The notes under the pieces are model-generated. The model was not told the origin of the DNA, made no database searches, and saw nothing but the letters and a program-made list of their open reading frames with translations. The position numbers and the translations under genes are program-made. 64,000 nucleotides of DNA from Aristolochia californica (lineage: Eukaryota; Streptophyta; Magnoliopsida; Piperales; Aristolochiaceae), in contig JARWKL010000011.1 of the NCBI GenBank assembly GCA_029961685.1, positions 4,962,501-5,026,500 of the forward strand, given 5' to 3'. Below are positions 56,401 through 64,000 of this stretch, piece after piece (the first letter of the stretch is position 1; every line of letters starts with the position of its first letter).

Positions 56401-59400
56401 TTAATTGAATTAGATATTTTATTGTGCATTAATATGGTAATTACATGAGCCAATGAAATACGTACATGATTAATTACAAATAGTAAATAAATAACGTTAT
56501 AAATAACAAAAACGAAAGTAATACGTTGAGTTATTAATTTATTAATAACATATGATATACTTTAACCTAAAATTAAATAATTTAAGAGAAAAAATTGATC
56601 TAATCATAACTTTAACACACTATATATTTTTACATAATATATTTTATGTATTATTAATTAATAATATATTATCACAAAATTTAAAACCATTGGTTTAATT
56701 AACTATAGCAATCAGATAATTATGCCAAAATAATTTATCAAATATTTATTTTAATAATATTTTAATTATGACTATTAAATCACTATTTTAATATAGTAAT
56801 TATAAAATAAATATATTAAATAAATAAAATAATTATTTTATAAATATAAATAATTATTTTATAAATAAATTTTATAAATTAATGATTTTTATGACGATAG
56901 TTTAATTTTTCCTAACTTAAGAAAAATTAAACCATCGTCGTCTTCCTCAGCGGCTAGCCAGCGGGCGACGGCGATGGGCGAGTGGGCAATGGCAACGGCG
57001 GCGGGCAATGCCGACAGAGGCAGCCCTCCGACGGTACGCCGAGAGGGAGAAGAGTGGGAGGCCGAGAAGCTCTGCAATAGATGCTCGACCTCCCGTGCTC
57101 TGCGACGGAGGTCGAGAGGGAGAGGAGAGGGAGGATGGCTGTTAAACCGAAGCCGATGGCTGAAATCAAAGCCGAATGGGGAAATCGATGCCGAATCGAA
57201 GTAGAAATTAAAAAAATCGAAGCCCAAATGTCAAAATCGAGCAGGAGGTTCAGAGGGAGAGCGAGTCCGAGATGGAGAGAAGGACGCCGAAAGGACGTTT
57301 GCAGCAAGATGGACGCCGTGGAGAGGGAGACCGGAGAGGGACGGTGAAGACGAGAGAGGGAGCAGAGAACGAGAGAGGGCTACGGGAATGAAATGGCAGA
57401 GAGGGTGTGCGGCAGAGAGAGCCCCGCGATAGTGTCATGTACATGATTCTCAAAATCGGGCGGAAAACACTTTCTGCCGTTTACTCTTGGGACATGAATT
57501 CCTGAGTCATGGATGATCATGTACATGACATGAAGTTTGGCGTTCCTTAACGACTTCAGGACATGAACTGAGTAATGCGCATGAAGATCATGTCCTGAGT
57601 CATGTTGACTAACCCCCCCATAGTGTATGTAGATGACATAATGTTGTCTGGTAGTGATACCCAGGGGAGTGAAGAAGTGAAAGCCTATCTAAGCAGCCAC
57701 TTCAAACCTAGGATCTTTGATCTCTAAAATTCTTTTTGGGATTGAAGTCACTAAAAGCAAGCAAGAGATAATACTTTCCCAGAGGAAATCATTGAAAGTC
57801 TTTTTTTGCAAATTCGGCAGCAGATGTGCTTGCCAAGCAGGGAGCGTCCCTTCAATCTCTTGTTGTTAGGGATCTGCTCCCTCTTCTTTTGTAAATTCTC
57901 TCTTGTTTATATAATACGTCTTTATAAAAAAAAAAAAAAACTTTCATAGAGGAAATATAATACTGACATGCTATGCAAGTATGGGCTTTTAAGAGTCAAA
58001 CTAGTTTACTCTTATGGAGGTTGGTCATAATTTGTGGAATGAGGATAACCCGTTACTAAAAGACAAGACCATGTATAGAAGACTAGTGCGATAATTGATA
58101 TTTGAGATTCTGACAAGACTTGATATTATTTTTTCTATTAATATGGTGAGTTAGTTTATAAAGTCTCCATGCAAAGTTCCTCTTGAAGTAGCTAAGAGAA
58201 TCTTACGGTATTTGAAGTGAGCTCTAGGCAAAGGGCTATTTTATACTTCTCATGATTATCTTAAGATTTATGGATTTTACAATGCAAATTATGCTGGATC
58301 AAAACTTGATAGGAAATCCACTATAAGGTTCTGTGTATTTGTTGGAGGAAATCTTGTTAGTTGGAAAGTAAGAAACAAAATGTGGTAGAAGAGTCTAGTG
58401 CTGAGGCGATGTATTGATGGTTGGCCCACACAATGAGTGAGCTCATGTGGATTCATTATGTGTTGAAGGAGTTTAAAGTTGTAGTTGAAGAGCCTATGGT
58501 GCATGTGATATTAAAGTGGCTATTTTCATTGCTAATAATCCTGTCTTTCGTAAGAGGACAAAACATATTGAAGTTGATCTTCATTTTGTAAGAGATTAGT
58601 GATGGACGGCAAGTTGATTACTGTAAATGTCCAGACCGTTAATCAGATTGGTGATATCTTTACAAAACCTCTTGGAAAGCGAAACTTAAATAACTTTTGT
58701 ACCAAGCTGGGTTTGTTGGGTATATAAGCCCAACTTGAGAGGGAGTGTTCAAAATCAGGGGTATTTTAGTTATTACATAGTGGTGGTATATCTGTAATAA
58801 CGTAGCCAAGAGGTCCCAGATTTATAGTATGGAGTTGGGGTTGTTACTATGTAATTTTTAGATTATTTTAGATGCGTTTTTTTGGCTCTTATGTACAAGT
58901 TCCTATGTAAGGGGCAATGCAGTCTTTCTGTAACACATCTTCAGAGGCTTAATAAGATAAAGATGGGAATCAACTTCTCCCTCCGTTGAGTAGGCTCTCA
59001 ACTAACCTTCTTTTCCCTCTCGCTTCTTGCTTTCTTTTCCTCTCTCTTCTTGCTTTCTTTTCCTCTCTCTTCTCTCATCTCATTTTACAATACTCTATTT
59101 TAATGGTAATGAGCCACTGAGACTTTTTTCTCTGGCCACTCAGGCATGGTGAACTCACACATGCTTATATTACTTATACGGTGACCCAATGTAGCAACTC
59201 TTAATGAAAAATAATGTTCTATTCTAAATCAAATATGCAATTTTTTTTCAGGATTCATTTGACATTGGTTTGGTCTGGGAAATGCAGCTTCGATGGTCAA
59301 CAGAATATCTTGCAATACCAACCTAAGCAACTCAGAAGTACAGCAGCTCACTTCTGACACTGTTATTGAGGTGGCCACAATTATTTTTTGCTTGCGTTAA

Positions 59401-60748
59401 ACAGTGAGGTGTGCCGTATTTTTTCTTTAAAAGTAATACTAATTATTTCATTACTTATAGGTTGGCATTGACATTCCCTTCGCTTTCCGGGCATTACCAG
59501 TTGAAATGATTGAATCAACTGGAGCCCAGGTTCTTGAACAACTGTTGGGAATTATGCTTCCCCGCTTCTTGGCACAGGTTAGAGAACTTGCAGAAACATC
59601 TACTCTTATTAGTTCATTTTTATTGTTCTATTCCTCATATTTTCCTAGAAAATGCTATCAAACTATTCCTTTAGCATCCAGTGAGGCCTTTTTTTGTTAA
59701 ATATATTCAATATTTTCATATCAAATTTTTTGAAAAGTCAGCTGTAGGTGGTTGGCAAACTACTAATTTGAAGTAGAATTTTCTCTCTTATTCATATCGT
59801 CATCTCTATTATTTTAAAACATTTTGGATGTGCATTTCTTTTCAAAATCCAGTGTTTTTTTTTTCAGTTTTGCATGCTAGATCATGTCATGATTTATGAA
59901 ATACTTGGAAGTATATACCAGTATCTTTTTTTTTTTTTTGGAATTCTGCAAATAACATAGCTATATATAGAAGCTTTTTCCAATATTTTCTTTAGTAGAT
60001 GCATCCTAACCTTTTTATTTATTCATTTGAAACTTGTTGCGGTGTAGACCTATCCTTTGCTTGGGCTAATGTTTATGTCCTTAGATTAGGGATTAACTCT
60101 GAGGTATCAACTGTTCCAGTATCTGAATATATTTTATGTTAGATAACATACTTGAGCTGTTGAAAGTATTATACCGGCTGATTTGTTTTATTTTTCCAGC
60201 TGGTATCATGTTCTTCTTTTTTGAATGAGATGATGAATTAATTAAAGAAACAAATTACAAGCTAAAGGGGAACTCCCCTTGTAACAAGAGATTGAAGGGA
60301 GACTCCTTGTTTAGCCAAAGAATTGGCAACATCAGTTGCTGATATAGGCACATGAGACCAAGCACAATTAAAGTAAGAAACAAGAGGTACTGGATTCTCT
60401 TTCGGATAGGCCCTGAAAGGAGAAGGAAGGCTGGAATGCCAACAGACGTCTATTGTCTAATTCACCCGACCCAGTAGGAGGACTGGTAGCATTTGAAGAC
60501 CAACTAATGACAATCTTGTAATCTCCTTCAATAATAAGAGTAACATTAAAATGATCATGAAAAATGAGTGGCCCTTGAAAAAGTGTAAATAACTCGCCTG
60601 AAGTAGAGTCTGAAATTCCCATTGGCCCTCAAATAAGTAAGAAGCTGAACACCTGAAGAATCATGAATAACCCCGCCAAATCCAACTTGACCAGGACTCC
60701 CAACAGCATTACCATCAAAATTAATTTTTAAGTAGTCAATTGGGGAGG

Positions 60749-60781
<33 letters not shown>

Positions 60782-61767
60782 GGAGTCCATATAGTCATGC
60801 TAGGAGGTCAAGAAAAAACCTTTTTGGAGGCCTGCTGGTAGAGATGAAGTCAATCCCCATTGACAAACAACCAATCCAATTTGGATAAAACTGGTTTTTC
60901 TGTCTATTTGACCATGTATACACGCCTTTTCAGATAGACTAATTTCCTCCAATCCATTATTACTGGTGAAACCAGCAAAAACTCATATAGAAGAAATAAT
61001 GCGAGTGTAAGGAGGCATTTTATCACTAAAAAAAGAACAACATTTAAAATCACCAGCCAACAGCCAAGGAGCAGTCCATAACCGAGTGTGATCATTTAGC
61101 TCATCCCAAAAACATTACACTCAATGTATCTGGTCGGTCCATTACCCCTGCAATACCCCAAGTCTGCCTATTATTTTTTCGTCTCTAATTTTTAACCCAA
61201 TCAAGGAAATCCCCATAATATCATCAAGACAGTCAATCAAAAATTGTATTCCACATAATTAGGATTCCTCCTGAGAATCCAATGGTAGAGTAGCACCATA
61301 ATTCATGAGCAATTTGATCATTCATTTGTTAGAGTTTAGTTTCTTATGAAATTACCAAAGACACCTTGTTTGATTCCAAAAAAACCACAGATTGAAGCTT
61401 TTTTCCTTTGACTTCCAATCCACGAACATTCCAAGATAATACAATCATTTTTTTGTTTTTCACTCCTGAAATATGAAACAATATGTTAGATTTTGAAAAA
61501 ACATTGAATTCGTTGGGACATCTACTAGTTACCAAAATATATAAAGAGTAAATTACTCTAGCGAAGAGGCAGATGCTAGAGATTTGGTTCTTGTACCATG
61601 TTTGGGTATTCTGCAATGGATGTAAAGCTGATCATTACTGGGTATAGTGGTTATTATTTTGATTGTTAAACTTTTGCTCATATGGTTTCTGGCAGCTTTT
61701 GAAAGATTATCAAGCATGGGCTTCCGGTGACATCTCCAGGCAAGCCCTTGGCACTGGTGAAATTTGA
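50413..61767 (+). CDS. DUF1997 family protein, plastid-type, six exons, 228 aa
   Basis: Exons are 50413-50590, 50681-50871, 50992-51037, 59288-59370, 59461-59577 and 61696-61767. All splice sites are GT/AG, all phases agree, and the sum is 687 bp. The N-terminus ([20 protein letters not shown]) is Ser-rich and lacks acidic residues for about 20 residues, as in a chloroplast transit peptide. The body has the plant DUF1997 signatures [61 protein letters not shown] and the end [10 protein letters not shown]. The biochemical role of this family is unknown to me. Intron 3 (8.25 kb) and intron 5 (2.1 kb) are swollen by a Copia element and LINEs, but no exon is damaged. The first donor (GTAGGA) is the weakest call; it yields RPLLEYMGLP, consistent with relatives. 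Confidence 0.87.
51370..52407. other. LTR-like debris in intron 3 of the DUF1997 gene
   Basis: Contains GCTATAAATAGAGAG near 51680 and a (CT)n run at 51780-51795, typical of the end of a Copia LTR. No purine tract, primer site or paired copy was found. Confidence 0.3.
52408..52550 (+). mobile_element. LINE 3' end, severely 5'-truncated
   Basis: Encodes [21 protein letters not shown], the C-terminus of the same LINE RNase H family seen at 7380 and 57810. It is followed by a 3' UTR with AATAAAA and a short A-rich end. About 140 bp in total. Confidence 0.75.
52551..52984. other. Leader of the Copia element or older intron sequence
   Basis: Lies before the Copia gag ATG at 52985. No LTR similar to that at 58746 and no TGGTATCAGAGC-type primer site was found, so the 5' LTR appears to be missing or too diverged. 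Confidence 0.3.
53091..53557. repeat. A-B-A'-B rearrangement in Copia gag
   Basis: A is 53091-53173 (83 bp). B is 53174-53324 (151 bp). A' at 53325-53407 is the exact-length reverse complement of A. The second B is at about 53407-53557 and differs from the first by scattered substitutions. Joins are abrupt. Confidence 0.93.
56106..57619. mobile_element. PIF/Harbinger-like insertion, 1,514 bp, 3-bp ATA duplication
   Basis: Inserted in the Copia RT exactly between LI and VYVDD. The ends are GGGGGGTTAGTC (left) and its inverse GACTAACCCCCCC (right). The target ATA is present at 56103-56105 and 57620-57622, and removing one copy with the element restores CTT ATA GTG TAT. The subterminal parts share CATGAAGATCATG and CATGTACATGA motifs. 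The interior is AT-rich (56290-56930), then GC-rich with overlapping open frames (56940-57430). No transposase recognised. Short G-rich TIRs and a 3-bp target suit PIF/Harbinger, though the usual target is TTA/TAA. Confidence 0.75.
57790..57940 (+). mobile_element. LINE 3' end inserted in Copia, with 17-bp duplication
   Basis: Encodes [18 protein letters not shown] and ends in A15. The target ACTTTCCCAGAGGAAAT (57773-57789) recurs as ACTTTCATAGAGGAAAT (57940-57956). Without the insert the Copia frame reads [16 protein letters not shown]. About 17 bp of filler precede the recognisable LINE text. Confidence 0.85.
58746..59090 (+). mobile_element. 3' LTR of the Copia element
   Basis: Starts TGTTCAAAATCAGGGG directly after the purine tract. 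It contains a poly(A)-signal-like AATAAGATAAAG segment and ends in pyrimidine-rich text with a CTTGCTTTCTTTTCCTCTCT repeat. The right boundary is uncertain. Confidence 0.6.
60233..61448 (-). mobile_element. Internally deleted LINE in intron 5 of the DUF1997 gene
   Basis: Minus strand. The endonuclease start [15 protein letters not shown] is at 61448, with [20 protein letters not shown] text near 60860. The frame then jumps straight to the RNase H opening ([25 protein letters not shown]) near 60740 and [14 protein letters not shown] at about 60520. Reverse transcriptase and zf-RVT are missing. An A/T-rich 3' end lies near 60233. Orientation is opposite to the host gene. Confidence 0.82.
60750..60780. 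repeat. G31 homopolymer
   Basis: Thirty-one G on the plus strand. In the LINE's orientation it is a C run coding polyproline just ahead of the RNase H start, the place where the other LINE copy has WDPPP. Confidence 0.95.
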
Positions 61768-63037
61768 GGCTGATGGATCTCATTCAGGATAGATTAGGAT
61801 CTCACTGTGCATACTTCTCTTAGTCTCTTATTTTATAGAACGACGGTCTTAATTTGTTGTATTTCACTGTACAAGAAATTATGTGAACGCCTGCTGTGTA
61901 GTTCTTTCTTGACCATATATTTGCCTATGCCTTTCGGGCACTTTTCTTCTTAAACTTATTCTTTCTGGTTCTGAGAATCGTTAAGAAAGGTTACCTGGAG
62001 AAACATTGCATGAAGTTTGTTCTTTAAAAACAATTTCGGACTGGACCAGCTGATTAAACTGGATTGAGCCAGTTTCCTATTTAAGTTTGTCATTTTTAAT
62101 TTTTTCTTAAGTTTTTTGAGCAAACACACTTTTATAGTGTAACTGGATTGTTAAGCACTTAACTAAAACTATCCAAAAGACCGGCTTGGTAGGTAGTGAA
62201 AAACCAAGTACTTAACCCTAAGATTATAATAATACTCCCATTGTTATGAGCCGACGTCCATGACGACCTATTTTAGTGACTTGTACCCTTTTTTTGCGTT
62301 ACACAGGTCTCTAGGTCACCCCCCCCCCCCCCCTTGGGGATTCGAACTTGTAATTATCGTATAACTTTGATATTAAATGTTAAGCATATAGTTAATACTA
62401 TCCAAAATACCGATTTGTTAGATAACGGAAAACCAATACTTAACCTCAAGATTATAACAATAAGTAGAATTAAGGTATAATTTGTAAAAAATTTAATTGA
62501 ATTAGTATTGGTTTAGGTATTCCCACATTTTTGTTGCTCTCGTTACCATTTCATCTCATAACAGTATTTTTCCTTGTAAATATAAAAGGTTAATTTAAAG
62601 ATTTTTATTCAATTATGCTAAATTCCTACATAATATCACTAAATACAAAGAAATAAGTGAACAAAGTATTAAGGAGTTTTCTGATAAAATTGTTTTTTCT
62701 CACTAATAGATTACATTTATCGGTGAAATTTGAATTTTACTGCTAAAAAAACAAGATAAACATTTGCAAATATGAAATTAAACTATTTCATTGTTACTTT
62801 CTTTTTAATACAGATTTCATGTTCTTTTGACCCGGTGGTAGGGGAGGACCAGTTGGTGGGACTCTGAGTCCACTACGCGACAATGTAATTAAATAAACAA
62901 AATAGCCGAAATTTAGTTGCTTTGTGCAGGTTTCGCTGGCAGCACTTTCCAGGCTTCCCCTTCCCTTCTCTTGTCTGTCCCTTAGCCTTTTCCTCTGTAT
63001 TTCTGTTCCAATTTATTCGAAGATTTGCTACGAATTC
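61768..63037. other. Intergenic stretch between DUF1997 gene and SGR6-like gene
   Basis: The first few hundred bases are probably 3' UTR of the DUF1997 gene. A C15 run sits at 62319-62333. Two near-identical 50-60-bp texts (TTAAGCACTTAACTAAAACTATCC-like at about 62150 and TTAAGCATATAGTTAATACTATCC-like at about 62380, cut here in short form) form an old direct repeat. Leader sequence of the next gene probably begins near 62920. Confidence 0.4.
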
Positions 63038-63626
63038 ATGGCTTCTACTAGCGGCGGAACATCTCATCCTGTGCCAGGTGATCTCAATTTCTCTCCAGTA
63101 AATAGAGAAGTTCTCCTTATTTGTAGTATAATTCCCTTTTTGATTCGCAGAGGCCGTGCAAGTTCTTGTGTCATCTCTGGCAGACGATTCCCTTATGGTG
63201 AGGGAAGCATCGATGGCTTCACTCAAGGATGTGGCCTCCCTGTAATGCTTCTTTCTCATTATATTTCGATACTACGGTGCAATAATGATACGGCATTTCC
63301 TTTCCTTCTCTTTATTTATTTATTTATTTATTTTTAAATTTTCTGATTAACATGTCTGTTGTAGGGAACCTTATTTGGTTCTGGACTGTTGCTCGGCTGT
63401 CTCCCGTGGAGGGCGTCGGGTAAACCTTGCAACTTCTCATCGGTTACCGCTGTATCTGTTCTTCGGTGATTATGATTCATATTTACTGTAGCAGCGGTTC
63501 GGAAACGTGGCTGGGCTTTTTCAAGTAATGGCATTTGCTGTACAAGCGATGGACAGGAAAGACGTGGATCAGGCTCTCATGGCAAAGTTGACAAAAATTG
63601 CCTGTGCTGAGATCATCACATCTAAG
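63038..63626 (+). CDS. SGR6: SHOOT GRAVITROPISM 6-like HEAT-repeat protein (N-terminus, partial)
   Basis: Four exons at 63038-63077, 63151-63241, 63365-63419 and 63495-63626, all GT/AG and in phase, giving the first 106 residues; the gene runs past the right edge. The sequence MASTSGG...[72 protein letters not shown] and [11 protein letters not shown] follows the start of plant SGR6 (maestro heat-like, MROH family), a very large protein of over 1,600 residues. In Arabidopsis SGR6 acts in vacuolar membrane dynamics and shoot gravitropism; that is family knowledge. Region 63627-64000 is intron. The match to SGR6 is recalled, not searched. Confidence 0.88.
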
Positions 63627-64000
63627 GTTAGTAAGAAGAAAAAATAGGTGTCTTCTTTTATTGGTCTTATTTGCTGACTCAATTAGAACTTTTAATTCCA
63701 TATTTTTTACGTGAAGTTAATATCTATTAATGGTTCTAGTTGAGTAAATATAGTAAACAGATAGAGGAATATGTGAGGAGAATGGACCGAGAGGTCCATC
63801 TAAGACCAAACAGACCATGCAAATTCAATGGAGCATCCATATTGTATTAGGAAAGTTTGACTTCCAAGCTGGAAGTTTCTGGTGGCTTGGCAATGTCGTT
63901 TGCTTGTTCTATTTCGCTAGATGGTTTTGCTAGTGCTTTGTGGATATCCATGAAACTAGTCTATATATATTTGAACGTTGATTGCAACTACACCTCCCTA

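Larger units (their letters stand above)
52985..58745 (+). mobile_element. Copia retrotransposon interior, inactive
   Basis: Read in order on the plus strand: gag from 52985 ([10 protein letters not shown], then [10 protein letters not shown]) with early stops; a CCHC zinc knuckle [14 protein letters not shown] at about 53972-54013; the integrase core around 54550-54800 ([17 protein letters not shown]); RT from about 55690 ([13 protein letters not shown], then SPWAWF) to the catalytic [10 protein letters not shown] at 57624; and RNase H near 58390-58450 ([11 protein letters not shown], then ELMWI). The purine tract GAGAGGGAG precedes the 3' LTR. Many stops and shifts, an A-B-A'-B rearrangement in gag, a 1.5-kb insertion in RT and a LINE tail insertion show that it is dead. 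It lies in intron 3 of the DUF1997 gene, same strand. Confidence 0.9.

Noticed and set aside
56889..57347. Several overlapping open frames in the GC-rich part of the Harbinger-like insertion
   Set aside because: Open in multiple frames on both strands because of GC-rich low-complexity sequence; no transposase motif seen.

Overview
This is a window of plant nuclear DNA, most likely from a eudicot and probably a woody, repeat-rich one. The evidence is intron-split genes with GT/AG junctions, plant-specific families (kiwellin, DUF1997, SHOOT GRAVITROPISM 6), a plant histone H2B, CCCTAAA-type telomere-like heptamers, and dense Copia, LINE, MULE and mini-LTR elements. The sequence alone does not give the species.

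Layout. (1) Positions 1-13.7 kb hold a minus-strand KH-domain RNA-binding gene of the BTR1 type. Five coding exons are visible and the third KH domain lies beyond the left edge. Its 7.4-kb third intron is filled with a rearranged LINE and Copia debris. (2) Positions 14-18 kb contain a telomere-like heptamer tract, a decayed hAT transposase and LTR fragments. (3) Positions 18.2-27.2 kb hold two nearly identical minus-strand kiwellin/ripening-related genes inside a segmental duplication. Between the copies lie Copia pieces and a tandem array of very small LTR elements with a 295-bp element nested in it. The second copy is split by a 1.86-kb MULE with a 9-bp target duplication. (4) A 91-aa tail-anchored protein gene lies at 29.3-29.7 kb (minus), followed by a MITE and TRIM-like sequence. 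(5) Positions 34.7-39.9 kb hold a nine-exon ARM/HEAT-type gene (At2g39910/Tti2-like, plus) with a mini-LTR array in intron 3 and a complex minisatellite just downstream. (6) An intronless histone H2B lies at 43.3 kb. (7) A DUF1997 plastid-type gene (plus) occupies 50.4-61.8 kb. Its six small exons are spread by an 8.25-kb intron holding a Copia element, which itself carries a Harbinger-like insertion and a LINE tail. Another LINE sits in intron 5. (8) The first four exons of an SGR6-like HEAT-repeat gene run off the right edge.

The host genes do not form a pathway. They are ordinary single genes whose exons are apparently intact, with transposons accumulated in introns and intergenic space. 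The most informative parts are the mobile-element structures: readable target duplications, nesting order, an inverted LINE, an A-B-A'-B rearrangement and mini-LTR arrays. The duplicated kiwellin pair is also notable. No gene cluster or new molecular system was identified with confidence. All exon models were assembled by eye from frame, splice sites and remembered family resemblance, without database searches.
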